Shown here piece after piece: positions 41,785-49,682 of a DNA stretch of 64,000 nt. Both the position numbers and the translations under genes were made by a program. The stretch covers positions 65,423 to 129,422 of the forward strand of contig JAFCGI010000001.1 of assembly GCA_017608235.1 (NCBI GenBank), given 5' to 3'. Below the pieces are notes generated by a model that saw only the letters and a program-made list of their open reading frames with translations, did not search any database and was not told the origin of the DNA. Numbering within the stretch: position 1 is the first letter of the stretch; each line of letters begins with the position of its first letter. The DNA comes from Candidatus Pacearchaeota archaeon. GTDB lineage: Archaea; Nanobdellota; Nanobdellia; UBA10117; JAFCGI01.

Positions 41785-42297
41785 TTATGCTGCATTTGTT
41801 ATTGCGTTACTTGTTGCATAATTACCAAGGTTATTTTTATCACATACAACGTCATTACTATCTTGAGCTGCAGTTAATACTACTTTTGTTACATTGTCGC
41901 TAAATGTTAAGTCCCATATACCATCATTATATGATACACCACCTTGTATCCATACAGATCCATTATATCCTCTTGCGGCACCGCTTCCATTTAATATTGT
42001 ATATTGTCTAAGTGGACATCCAGAGCTAGAATCTATTCTCCAACTAGTGTTTACTGTGGTAATACTTACGGTGTTTTGATATTGACCATTTTCACAATTC
42101 ATTACTGCTGTTGAAAAACCTGAGGACCAGCTATAACAGCTAGCTGCTTGCGTACCTTGATTTTCAGTTAGTATTAATTGGTCTGGTACAGACTCTAATG
42201 CTCCTCTTAAAAAAGTTATAGCTATACTACTTAATACTGCTATAATAGTCATAACTACTACTAATTCCATTAATGTAAATGCTTTTTTATTTACCAT
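41785..42297 (-). CDS. Prepilin with N-methylation motif, candidate major pilin
   Basis: 170 residues. NKKAFTLMELVVVMTIIAVLSSIAITFL is a clear prepilin signal with Ala-Phe-Thr-Leu-Met-Glu. The mature protein is rich in Ser, Gly, Thr and Asn, with four Cys and several aromatic residues, as in an assembled major pilin. Alone among these genes it has a strong AAGGAGGA ribosome-binding site immediately upstream and its own TATA-type sequence, so it is likely the most highly expressed. Confidence 0.7.
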   Translation of the reverse strand: MVNKKAFTLMELVVVMTIIAVLSSIAITFLRGALESVPDQLILTENQGTQAASCYSWSSGFSTAVMNCENGQYQNTVSITTVNTSWRIDSSSGCPLRQYTILNGSGAARGYNGSVWIQGGVSYNDGIWDLTFSDNVTKVVLTAAQDSNDVVCDKNNLGNYATSNAITNAA

Positions 42298-42366
42298 TTT
42301 TCCTCCTTATTTTTATATAATTCTTAGTTTAGTATTGAGTAGTTGCTTATTATTTATATATATTTC
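42298..42366 (-). promoter_or_regulatory. Internal promoter and strong ribosome-binding site for the pilin at 41785
   Basis: On the minus strand a long TATA stretch (ATATATATAAATAA) lies at about 42350-42364, roughly 60 bases before the ATG. That leaves a leader of about 34 bases. The leader carries AAGGAGGA at 42301-42308, a near-perfect anti-16S match with ideal spacing. The neighbouring pilin genes lack such a site. Confidence 0.5.
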
Positions 42367-42378
42367 TCTAGGATTAAA

Positions 42379-42873
42379 CTATACTACTCTTGCTGGAATT
42401 TGTCTATATGTATATGTTTCGCATCCAGATAGTGTTAGATATAACCATGATGCTTTTTCTTGTGCACATCCAGGTACTTCTGCACTAGTATTTCCTATAC
42501 AAGCTACTATAGACCCTGTGGCATTCTTACATGTTAGATTGGAAGTACATATACTATATTCTGTGCTGCTAGAATTTTTAAGATAATCTATTTCTACAGC
42601 ATAAGGTTCAGTTAATAATTCAAGACCGTCTTTAATGGATGGTATAGTGAATGTATAATTATTTGATGTTTCATTATAGGAAACATTAATATTTTCTATA
42701 TCTTTCATTATTTCTTCAGTATTTTCATAGCAATCTGTCTGGTTTGTGGATTTGTCAAGGGTTGTTCGTCCAAATGTTATTACTAATGTATATAGAGTAG
42801 CTATTATTATAGTAGTGATTACTAATTCAATTATTGTAAACGCTTTTTTATTATTCTTTTCTTTTAATTTCAT
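42379..42873 (-). CDS. Prepilin with N-methylation motif
   Basis: 164 residues from the ATG at 42873, which follows the upstream stop by four bases. Longer starts (ATG 42900, GTG 42915) would overlap the previous gene and put an odd 14 residues before the signal. KKAFTIIELVITTIIIATLYTLVITFG is a full Phe-Thr-x-x-Glu signal. The mature region has six Cys, among them CTSNLTC and a C-terminal GCETYTYRQ, suggesting disulfides. Probably a minor pilin. Confidence 0.66.
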   Translation of the reverse strand: MKLKEKNNKKAFTIIELVITTIIIATLYTLVITFGRTTLDKSTNQTDCYENTEEIMKDIENINVSYNETSNNYTFTIPSIKDGLELLTEPYAVEIDYLKNSSSTEYSICTSNLTCKNATGSIVACIGNTSAEVPGCAQEKASWLYLTLSGCETYTYRQIPARVV

Positions 42874-42877
42874 ATGG

Positions 42878-43396
42878 CTAAAATGTAAATTTGAATACAT
42901 CAATTTCTTCTCCACAACCTTCTATAAGTAATAATATTTGTGATGCTTGGTTTCCTCCACATATATTTGTACCATTTATAGTACCTATTTTTCCAGGAGT
43001 ACATTCAGTAGATCCACATCTAAGGGTTGCATATTCTTTAATATTATTTTGACATGTTACAATAACATCATTTATTTCATTAGATAGTCTGAAATCTCCT
43101 GCTTGAGAATCTGAATAAGGATGTAGTCCACAACTATTATAATTTGGGATATCGTTAGTGGTATAGATTTTTGTAGAACTGTTATAAGTTATGTTAAGTG
43201 CTGGACAGCCTGAGAAGTCTGGAGCTTCATTATAAATAATTAGTTGAGCATAATCAAATATACATCCTTGTTGGTTTTTATGTTCTCTAATAGCACCTAT
43301 TACTTGTGGTGCTGCAGTTGCTATTATTGTAAATGCAATTGTGATTGCTACCATTAATTCAACTATGAATGATGCTTTTTTGTTTAGGTGCGCCAT
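42878..43396 (-). CDS. Prepilin-like protein
   Basis: 172 residues. NKKASFIVELMVAITIAFTIIATAAPQV resembles the N-methylation signal (Ala-Ser-Phe-Ile-Val-Glu). Eight or more Cys follow, in CPALNITY, NSCGLHPY, CGSTECTPG and an ICGG segment. The high Cys count suggests a disulfide-stabilised extracellular domain. It is followed 4 bases later by the next prepilin. Minor pilin is the likely role. Confidence 0.6.
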   Translation of the reverse strand: MAHLNKKASFIVELMVAITIAFTIIATAAPQVIGAIREHKNQQGCIFDYAQLIIYNEAPDFSGCPALNITYNSSTKIYTTNDIPNYNSCGLHPYSDSQAGDFRLSNEINDVIVTCQNNIKEYATLRCGSTECTPGKIGTINGTNICGGNQASQILLLIEGCGEEIDVFKFTF

Positions 43397-43456
43397 TTTA
43401 TTATTAGTATTTAGTGTTTTAATTGTTTATTATTTTTTTGATTTTGATAGTTATGA

Positions 43457-43891
43457 TTATGAAGGCATTGGTGCTGATGCTGGAAAGCTTATTTTGGAAG
43501 GCATTATTAAAACATTAAAGTAAGTTCCAGTGCAACCACCAGGAATTGTTGTAGAAATAACACATGAAAATGCTGTGCAAATTTGTTCGCTGTTGACATT
43601 TGAAGTACATACAATATCTTCATTTTGATCAAGTATTTGTACTTCTGATTCTGTAGATATTTTTAGAGTAGGAGCAAATTTTATAAATTCAATACTGAGA
43701 GTGTTTCCAATTAAAACCGCACCTTCATATTGTATTCCAGCCATGCTTTGAGCATTATCGCCTATATTTTCATATATTCTTTGAGGATTTTCTCTGAACC
43801 AAGGAAGAGATATTGAGATACCAAGCAAGATTATAATTACTACTATTACGAATGATATATAGTTTGCTAGGGCTTTTGAGTTGTTTTTCAT
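43457..43891 (-). CDS. Prepilin-like protein
   Basis: 144 residues from the ATG at 43891. An upstream TTG would overlap the preceding gene and is less likely. NNSKALANYISFVIVVIIILLGISISL is a hydrophobic N-terminal helix with weak prepilin character. The C-terminal half has Cys pairs in VCTSNVNSEQICTAFSC. Ordering and spacing within the pilin run support a pilin role. The sequence is otherwise unrecognised. Confidence 0.5.
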   Translation of the reverse strand: MKNNSKALANYISFVIVVIIILLGISISLPWFRENPQRIYENIGDNAQSMAGIQYEGAVLIGNTLSIEFIKFAPTLKISTESEVQILDQNEDIVCTSNVNSEQICTAFSCVISTTIPGGCTGTYFNVLIMPSKISFPASAPMPS

Positions 43892-43896
43892 TTTAT

Positions 43897-44409
43897 TTAA
43901 CGACACCAAAATGGACAGTGAGATCCTCCATATGCATAAGGTAACCTATAAGTATAATTTGTATTTAGGGGACAATTGGTGAGATTAATTAATCCATTAT
44001 TTGCGCAATCTGTGCAACTTGCTGTACAATATTCTTTAGTTCCATCTGACTTATATACAGTAACTGTGCCACCGTCTTGGATTCTTAATGTAGAGGGTAA
44101 AGGATAAGAATCATTTGGCATGTTAAAATAACCATCAGAGCAAGTTTCTCCAGTATCTAATATCCAGTTTCTAAATTGTTTTTGTTCATTTGTACATGTT
44201 GCAAAATATTGTTGAGTAAGTGGAGGTGTTATTGTATTTAGTGCAGTGTTTCCTGCAGTAGGAGCTGTTGGATTATATATTCCATTAGTAGTAGCTTTAG
44301 TTTTTTCTATAATATCTTCTTTGTATGTACGCTCAACAATAGTAGTGCTAGCTAATACAATTAATATTAATACTAAAATAGAGATTATGTTTGATATAGC
44401 TTTTTTCAT
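43897..44409 (-). CDS. Pilin with KKAISNI signal and Cys-rich C-terminus (paralogue a)
   Basis: 170 residues. KKAISNIISILVLILIVLASTTIVERTYK is close to the archaeal KKGISPIIATLLLI signal of archaellins and adhesion pilins. The C-terminal half contains EYCTASCTDCANNGLINLTNCPL and a CPFWC end. The same motif order (C-x3-C-x2-C-x-NNGL-x-NL-x-NC) recurs in the adjacent gene, so these are tandem paralogues. An N-terminal linker of Pro/Thr/Asn (residues 45-65) differs between them. Minor pilin or tip protein is likely. Confidence 0.6.
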   Translation of the reverse strand: MKKAISNIISILVLILIVLASTTIVERTYKEDIIEKTKATTNGIYNPTAPTAGNTALNTITPPLTQQYFATCTNEQKQFRNWILDTGETCSDGYFNMPNDSYPLPSTLRIQDGGTVTVYKSDGTKEYCTASCTDCANNGLINLTNCPLNTNYTYRLPYAYGGSHCPFWCR

Positions 44410-44464
44410 TGTTTTATATTTTATAATTAGCTTTTGAATTATTTATTTCTTTTTATTATTATAT

Positions 44465-44947
44465 TTAACATGTGAATTTGCAGGTAGCTTCATTGCCTTC
44501 GTAAGTAACTTTATATTTTATAGTGTAAATTAGTGAGTTTGCAAGACTGCAGTTAGAGAGATTTAATAAACCATTGTTTCCGCAATCACTACAAGTTACT
44601 ATGCAGGTTTCAAAAGTCTTATCTGGATATTTAACTATAGTATCACTATTGTTTATAACTTCTCCAGATAAGTATGTGAAGGTTGCAGGAGGCATGTTGA
44701 AAGATCCATCATTACATTTTTCATTGTATTTTAATTGGTAATCATGAATTGCTGTTATGTCATGAATACAGAGTTCTTTTGCTTTGGTGCTGGGAAATAA
44801 TGTATCTAAAACTTCTTTGTGTTTTATAGATGTGTCTGATGCAAACATATCTATGTTTTCTTTATAGTTATTGTAGAGAATTGCTAAGCTTGAAAGTGCT
44901 ATTAATATTATTATGCTCATAGAAATTAGATGTGAGGCTTTTTTCAT
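44465..44947 (-). CDS. Pilin with Cys-rich C-terminus (paralogue b)
   Basis: 160 residues. MKKASHLISMSIIILIALSSLAILYNNYK is a prepilin-like start. The motif ETCIVTCSDCGNNGLLNLSNCSL near residues 112-134 matches the paralogue at 43897, as do CNDGSFNMP and the C-terminal CKFTC. Middle regions are dissimilar. Conserved cysteines point to an extracellular disulfide-bonded fold. Two diverging copies side by side suggest duplication followed by variation of the exposed face. Confidence 0.6.
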   Translation of the reverse strand: MKKASHLISMSIIILIALSSLAILYNNYKENIDMFASDTSIKHKEVLDTLFPSTKAKELCIHDITAIHDYQLKYNEKCNDGSFNMPPATFTYLSGEVINNSDTIVKYPDKTFETCIVTCSDCGNNGLLNLSNCSLANSLIYTIKYKVTYEGNEATCKFTC

Positions 44948-44965
44948 TATGAATCATATGTATTG

Positions 44966-45439
44966 TTAGGCTATAAAGCTTACTGGTACAGAATGTATGT
45001 TATTTGGTTGGAAGATTATTTGGGCAGATATTTCTCCAAGATTAGTTAGATTGCATACTGGGATTGTAAATTCGTTGAAAGAGTTTTCTTGAATAATTAT
45101 TTCACCAGTGGTATTACATATTTCTATTATACATTCTGTTCTTGTTGTGCTGATATCTTTTAGTATAAGAAGAGATTCTGGATCATAGTTTCTACAAGCA
45201 AATAATTTTGTAGTACCTTTATTTTCAGCTTTAATAGTAAGATTTAATACTGAGGAATCATAAGAAGGATTTGATAATATAATATTGGTTTCTACTTGGG
45301 CAAATACATTATCTGCTTGATCTTTGCTTATGGATGTGAGTTTGTCTCTTTCTATAGCATACCAAACAGAAACTATTGAAAGTAAGAAAACAGTTAATAA
45401 AATAATTAAAGAAAGAGAAAGAGTCTGGGTTGCTTTCAT
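44966..45439 (-). CDS. Prepilin-like protein
   Basis: 157 residues from the ATG at 45439, which overlaps the upstream TGA by one base (TGATG); a GTG one codon earlier is possible. MKATQTLSLSLIILLTVFLLSIVSVWYAI is the signal and helix. The mature domain has NLTIKAENKGTTKLFACRN, a pattern seen in archaeal pilins and archaellins. Three Cys and several N-X-S/T sites. Minor pilin by context. Confidence 0.55.
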   Translation of the reverse strand: MKATQTLSLSLIILLTVFLLSIVSVWYAIERDKLTSISKDQADNVFAQVETNIILSNPSYDSSVLNLTIKAENKGTTKLFACRNYDPESLLILKDISTTRTECIIEICNTTGEIIIQENSFNEFTIPVCNLTNLGEISAQIIFQPNNIHSVPVSFIA

Positions 45440-45942
45440 CACTCAGATGTTAGATAGAATAGATATCCATCTATATTTGTTGGTTTGAATGTTAATAGTA
45501 TTTTTGTGTTTACTCCAGATGACACTGCATTTATGCTACAGTTTAGATCTCCACTTGCATTAAGTCCACAGCAAGGAAGCGAAATTTCTAGTTTTTCTCC
45601 TGAAAGTGCACCATTATGACTAAAATGGCCATCACAATATACTTGGTCGCCTTCTATTGATACTACTTGGTATGTACTGGCGTTAGAGGAGTCAGCTTTT
45701 ATTGTTGTAGTGCCTACATTTTTGAAAGTGATATTTATTGGGTTTACTCCATCTTGAGCTATAACTCTTAATGAGCCAGCTAATGCTTGAGATACTTGTA
45801 TGTCTGTAGCCTGTGATTGGGCAGCACTTGTTTTTTCTTGAGATGATTTCCAACTTACTCCTGCTGCTGCTGCAATACCTAAAACTATTAATACTAACAT
45901 TAATCCGCCTACTAAGTTTGATTGTGCTTTTTTACTTATCAT
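45439..45942 (-). CDS. Archaeal pilin
   Basis: 167 residues. SKKAQSNLVGGLMLVLIVLGIAAAAGVSW has the basic residues, Ala-Gln-Ser and the glycine-containing helix of archaeal type IV pilins. The mature domain contains INITFKNVGTTTIKAD, then YCDGHFSHNG and two closing Cys. INITxxNxGxxxIK and CDGHF recur in the protein at 46000, so the pair are paralogues. A GAGGAT ribosome-binding site lies upstream. Probably a structural pilin. Confidence 0.65.
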   Translation of the reverse strand: MISKKAQSNLVGGLMLVLIVLGIAAAAGVSWKSSQEKTSAAQSQATDIQVSQALAGSLRVIAQDGVNPINITFKNVGTTTIKADSSNASTYQVVSIEGDQVYCDGHFSHNGALSGEKLEISLPCCGLNASGDLNCSINAVSSGVNTKILLTFKPTNIDGYLFYLTSE

Positions 45943-45999
45943 TTTTAATCCTCTTTTTGTTTAAATTAGGAATTGTTCCTTTTTTTATGTTATTTAGTA

Positions 46000-46500
46000 T
46001 TATCTGGTGAGGAATATTGATAGAGGATACTTTATTTCTTTTAGTGCTATATAGTCTCCTTGATGAAATCCAAGAATTATGATTACTGTATTATTTACTT
46101 GAGAATCTCTGTAAGATGTTAGATCACAGTCAGAGATTAGTATTGTACCTTTTTGCTGTTTTGGAATTTCTGGGGAATTAAAGTGTCCATCGCATATTTT
46201 TTTTTCAGATTCTTGTTTTATGAAGTATGTGCTGGATGAGTTTTTAATTTTGATATCTCCTTGATTAAGTATTGTTATATTAATAGGATTTCCTGCGGTT
46301 CCTATTCCTGTGATACTTAGTGTTTCAAGATTGTGAGAAAGATATCCAGCAACTTTTTGATCCACTAGCTGAGTGCCTGCTGCAGTCAAGTCATCTACAG
46401 AGTTTTTTTGAGTATCATTAAAAAATACAAATATGGAAATCATGATTAAAGTTATGGCTAGAAATCCTAGTGTGTTTGCTGCAGCTTTTTTTGATTTCAT
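46000..46500 (-). CDS. Archaeal pilin, paralogue of the protein at 45439
   Basis: 166 residues. KSKKAAANTLGFLAITLIMISIFVFFND is a prepilin-like helix. TAGNPINITILNQGDIKIKNSSS and KICDGHFNSPEIP mirror motifs in the next gene. Two Cys. C-terminal part unmatched. Lies in the operon with a 57-base spacer to the next gene. Confidence 0.6.
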   Translation of the reverse strand: MKSKKAAANTLGFLAITLIMISIFVFFNDTQKNSVDDLTAAGTQLVDQKVAGYLSHNLETLSITGIGTAGNPINITILNQGDIKIKNSSSTYFIKQESEKKICDGHFNSPEIPKQQKGTILISDCDLTSYRDSQVNNTVIIILGFHQGDYIALKEIKYPLSIFLTR

Positions 46501-46534
46501 GATATAATGATTAAATAAGAAAAAAGTAAAAAAT

Positions 46535-47107
46535 TTATGTTGCGTAAGCTATAAACATTGCTGTTGCTTCTACACCATCAGGTTCAAAAGTGGTTTCTAC
46601 TGTTATTCTCTTATTTATGTTGTTATTTAGTCCTTCATAACAAGTGGTGTTTGTTAGATTTAGTTTAATTCTTCTAGAATCATGTCCTGGAAGATCTTCA
46701 CTACAACCTTCATTACATTCTATATAGCTATTTGATCCATCTCCACACCATTTAACTGCTGAACAAATTGGATCTAAATCTTCATCTAGAATATTTGTAC
46801 GCGTTGTTGAAATTCCTTCTGCACATATGTCTCTAATTTCTCTTAGAGTTGTTCTACCATTATTAACAACTGTGAATTCCATTCCCCCAGAATCATTATC
46901 ATATACTACATTTTCTATAGTTATTGCTTTTCCATATTTAGCAGTTTGTGCATCTACTTGTTCAGTACCTGCTGCCTGAAGTCCAGAACTCATTTTTGAG
47001 AACCAGATGAATGCTGCTCCAGCAGAAGCTACAGCTAACATTAGTAATAATAAAACCGCTAAAATTGGAGAGATACCTTTCTTTGATAAAAATAAGTTGC
47101 CTTTCAT
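46535..47107 (-). CDS. Archaeal pilin/archaellin-type protein
   Basis: 190 residues. SKKGISPILAVLLLLMLAVASAGAAFIWF is the textbook archaeal signal (K-K-G-I-S-P-I) recognised by prepilin peptidase, with cleavage after Gly. The mature domain has GMEFTVVNNGRTTLREIRDICAEG and six Cys, including KWCGDGSNSYIECNEGCSEDLPG. It is the first gene of the operon, 69 bases downstream of a hypothetical gene on the same strand, with its own TATA region. Likely a major pilin or archaellin-like subunit. Confidence 0.78.
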   Translation of the reverse strand: MKGNLFLSKKGISPILAVLLLLMLAVASAGAAFIWFSKMSSGLQAAGTEQVDAQTAKYGKAITIENVVYDNDSGGMEFTVVNNGRTTLREIRDICAEGISTTRTNILDEDLDPICSAVKWCGDGSNSYIECNEGCSEDLPGHDSRRIKLNLTNTTCYEGLNNNINKRITVETTFEPDGVEATAMFIAYAT

Positions 47108-47148
47108 TTTCGGTTTGGTTTCCTTTATTGTATTATTGAGTGTATTTG

Positions 47149-47165
47149 AGCTTTTTATATTTTTC
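47149..47165 (-). promoter_or_regulatory. Promoter of the pilin/pilus operon
   Basis: AAAAATATAAAAAGC on the minus strand is a good TATA box about 50 bases before the ATG at 47107. That predicts a leader of some 24 bases with a weak AAAGGAAA ribosome-binding site. It would drive the pilin-to-LamG run, with internal promoters such as that at 42350 boosting some genes. Confidence 0.4.
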
Positions 47166-47176
47166 TTTTTAAATTC

Positions 47177-47683
47177 TTAACGATATTGATAGAGATTTAG
47201 GAATGATTTTAATTCATTATAGAAGTCCCAGCCTTCTTTCCAAAGTTCTCCTTTTAGTTGTTCTAGTGTAGATTTATAGAGATATTTATCATAAAAACCT
47301 TTTAAGAATTTAAAGAAAGGGCTTTTTTCCCAAGCATCTTCATAATCAGTTACTATATAAGCAGTTATGAATATATTTATTTCACCTTGATTCATTTTTA
47401 TGTCTTGGCCTGCCTGCTGTACTTTGACGTCATTAATTCCAAAGAGCTGCCATTTAACTTTAATTACAAATCTAGAATATTCATCTATGTCGCGTATAGC
47501 TTCCCATTTGATTTCAAATTCTTTGCCTTGAGGTTTTACTTTTTCTGTATATTTAGCTTCATATACATCATATTTGTACCATTCAAGCCAATTATGAGCA
47601 TGCTTATATACTTCATCAAAATCAAAGATTATATTTTTAACTTGGATTCTTTGATCGGTAAGTAATTCAATCTTTTCAGACAT
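47177..47683 (-). CDS. Hypothetical soluble protein, function unknown
   Basis: 168 residues with no signal peptide or membrane segment. It is rich in Trp, Tyr, Phe and Lys (NWLEWYKYDVYEAKY, KWQLFGIN, WEKSPFFKFLKGFYDKYLYKS, LWKEGWDFYNELKSFL). The middle alternates hydrophobic and polar residues like a beta-sheet; the C-terminus looks helical. I do not recognise the family. It is divergent from the thermosome gene with about 115 bases between, and upstream of the pilin operon on the same strand, so co-transcription with pilins is possible. Confidence 0.6.
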   Translation of the reverse strand: MSEKIELLTDQRIQVKNIIFDFDEVYKHAHNWLEWYKYDVYEAKYTEKVKPQGKEFEIKWEAIRDIDEYSRFVIKVKWQLFGINDVKVQQAGQDIKMNQGEINIFITAYIVTDYEDAWEKSPFFKFLKGFYDKYLYKSTLEQLKGELWKEGWDFYNELKSFLNLYQYR

Positions 47684-47746
47684 AGCTAGAACTAAGCTGT
47701 AAGGGAATATAAGTTTTTTGTTAGAGTAAAAAAGCTAGTCGTAAGT

Positions 47747-47798
47747 TTTTTAAATAATACTGATAACTTTTTGTTATGATTTTAGTGGAGGTGTTAAA
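47747..47798 (+). promoter_or_regulatory. Thermosome promoter, inverted repeat and ribosome-binding site
   Basis: A TTTTTTAAATAATA box lies about 47 bases before the ATG. Around the expected start of transcription is the inverted repeat ATAAC-N5-GTTAT (47764-47778), placed where an archaeal repressor such as a heat-shock regulator could block initiation. GGAGGTG at 47787-47793 is a strong ribosome-binding site five bases before the ATG. Confidence 0.5.
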
Positions 47799-49439
47799 AT
47801 GAATCAAAATCAGATGCAACCTATTTTTGTGTTACCAGAAGGTACACTAAGAAATTCTGGAAAGAATGCACAGAAGATTAATATAATGGCTGCAAAAGCA
47901 GTTGCAGATACTGTTAGAACTACCCTTGGACCAAAGGGAATGGATAAAATGCTTGTGGATTCTATCGGGGATGTGGTTATTACAAATGATGGTGTTACTA
48001 TCTTAGATGAGATGGAAATAGATCATCCTGCCGCTAAAATGATTGTCGAGATTGCTAAGGTGCAAGAAGATGAAGTTGGAGATGGAACTACTACAGCAGT
48101 TATTTTGGGAGGAGAGCTATTGAAGAATGCTGAAACTCTGATAGATAAGAATATCCATCCAACAGTTATTGCTAATGGATATAAGTTAGCTGCATCTAAG
48201 GCACAAGAAATATTACAAAATTTAGGAACTGATATTTCAGTAAATGATAAAGATATTCTAAAAAATGTGGCTTTGACTGCTATGACTGGAAAAAATGTAG
48301 AGTGGGCAAGAGACAAGCTTGCTCAGATTGCAGTAGATGCTATTTTATATGTGGTTGATAAAGAAGACAATAAAAGTGTGATTGATATAGATAATATAAA
48401 AATTGAGAAAAAAGAAGGTGGCGGAAGCAATGACACTGAGTTAGTACAAGGATTAGTAATAGATAAGGAAAGAGTTCATGCAGGAATGCCTAGATCTGTT
48501 GAGGATGCTAAGATTTTACTTCTTGATTCTGCTCTTGAAGTTAAGGAAACAGAAACAGATGCTAAAATAAGCATAACTAGTCCAGATCAGTTGCAAGCAT
48601 TTATTGATCAGGAAGATAAGATGCTTAGAAATATGGTTGATAAAGTAGCAGCCACAGGAGTGAATGTTTTATTTTGTCAGAAAGGAATAGATGATATTGC
48701 TCAGCATTATTTATCTAAGCAAGGTATTTTTGCAGCTAGAAGAGTTAAGAAAAGTGATATGGAGAAATTAGCAAGAGCTACTGGAGCAAAAGTTATTACT
48801 AATTTAGATGCTATTGAGGAGCAAGATATTGGATCTGCTGGCTTGGTTGAAGAGAAGAAGCTTGGTGGAGAAAACATGACTTTTATAAGAAAATGTGAGA
48901 ATCCTAAGGCAGTTTCTATAGTTATTAGAGGCGGAACAGAACATGTTGTGGATGAGGTTGAGAGAGCATTAAAGGATGCTGTTGGAGACTTAGCTGCAGC
49001 AATTCATGTAGGTAAGTGCGTTTCTGGTGGTGGAGCCATAGAAGTAGAGCTAGCTAAGAAGCTTAGAGAATTTGCAGAAGGCACTTCCGGAAGAGAACAG
49101 CTAGCTGTGCAGGCTTTTGCAGATACTTTGGAGATAATTCCAAGAACTTTAGCTGAGAATGCAGGTTTAGATCCGATAGATATGCTTACAGATCTAAAAT
49201 CAAAGCATGATGAAGGTAATGTTTCTGCAGGATTAGATGTTTTCACAGGGAAAGTTGAGGATATGTGGGCTAAAGGAGTTATTGAACCTTTAAAAATTAA
49301 GACTCAAGCCATACAGTCTGCATCAGAAGCAGCAATTATGCTGTTGAGAATAGATGACATTATTTCAGCAGGAAAACTTGATAAGGATCCTGGAATGGGT
49401 GGTGGAATGCCTCCTCAAGGAATGCCTGGAATGATGTAA
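47799..49439 (+). CDS. thsA: Thermosome subunit (group II chaperonin)
   Basis: 546 residues. Typical start with [19 protein letters not shown] site [27 protein letters not shown] equivalent ([10 protein letters not shown]), and [15 protein letters not shown] near residue 408. The C-terminus ends [13 protein letters not shown], the flexible Gly/Met tail. It forms a double-ring ATP-dependent folding chamber in the cytosol. The gene stands alone with its own promoter. The spacing to the hypothetical on the other side suggests no shared operon. A U-rich run follows the stop and may end transcription. Confidence 0.95.
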   Translation: MNQNQMQPIFVLPEGTLRNSGKNAQKINIMAAKAVADTVRTTLGPKGMDKMLVDSIGDVVITNDGVTILDEMEIDHPAAKMIVEIAKVQEDEVGDGTTTAVILGGELLKNAETLIDKNIHPTVIANGYKLAASKAQEILQNLGTDISVNDKDILKNVALTAMTGKNVEWARDKLAQIAVDAILYVVDKEDNKSVIDIDNIKIEKKEGGGSNDTELVQGLVIDKERVHAGMPRSVEDAKILLLDSALEVKETETDAKISITSPDQLQAFIDQEDKMLRNMVDKVAATGVNVLFCQKGIDDIAQHYLSKQGIFAARRVKKSDMEKLARATGAKVITNLDAIEEQDIGSAGLVEEKKLGGENMTFIRKCENPKAVSIVIRGGTEHVVDEVERALKDAVGDLAAAIHVGKCVSGGGAIEVELAKKLREFAEGTSGREQLAVQAFADTLEIIPRTLAENAGLDPIDMLTDLKSKHDEGNVSAGLDVFTGKVEDMWAKGVIEPLKIKTQAIQSASEAAIMLLRIDDIISAGKLDKDPGMGGGMPPQGMPGMM

Positions 49440-49440
49440 T

Positions 49441-49466
49441 TTTTTATTTTTTACTATTTTCCTCTT
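49441..49466 (+). terminator. U-rich terminator after the thermosome gene
   Basis: A T-rich run with TTTTTATTTTTT begins directly after the stop codon and continues to about 49470. Archaeal transcription commonly ends on such U tracts without a hairpin. The dnaG leader promoter lies just beyond. Confidence 0.35.
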
Positions 49467-49488
49467 GTTTTAACTTAAATTATCGAAA

Positions 49489-49502
49489 AGCTTTTAAAGC
49501 GA
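49489..49502 (+). promoter_or_regulatory. Promoter in front of the folded RNA and dnaG
   Basis: AAGCTTTTAAAGC is a symmetrical TATA-type box. Its centre is about 25 bases before position 49521, where a long self-complementary segment begins, so transcription should start at the base of that structure. Confidence 0.45.
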
Positions 49503-49520
49503 AATAGTTTGAGTTTTAGT

Positions 49521-49668
49521 GCGAAAACAAAAGAAAATCGCGTATTAATTTAACTTTCATCATTTCATTATTTGAAAAAAAAGGAAGGCTAAATAGCCAT
49601 AATAAAGCTAATAGAGCTTTATCAGAGTGGAAAGAGCTGTTTAGTAGAGTGTAGATTTCTTTTGTTTT
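49521..49668 (+). ncRNA. Candidate structured RNA or structured dnaG leader
   Basis: A 13-base-pair uninterrupted helix pairs 49524-49536 with 49656-49668; two more pairs follow after one bulged A. Inside lie a perfect 8-pair hairpin with a 5-base loop (49602-49609 with 49615-49622) and a 4-pair GGCT/AGCC hairpin (49587-49598). The outer helix closes two bases before the dnaG ribosome-binding site GAGGTGAT. The whole is preceded by a TATA box at the right distance. No tRNA, RNase P or SRP signatures were found in it. It is either a small RNA or a regulatory leader. Confidence 0.45.
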
Positions 49669-49682
49669 AAGAGGTGATAATA

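Noticed and set aside
49521-49668. tRNA, RNase P RNA or SRP RNA in the folded region
   Set aside because: No T-loop or acceptor pattern, none of the conserved RNase P regions, and no SRP helix 8 motif could be found. It is also too short for the latter two.
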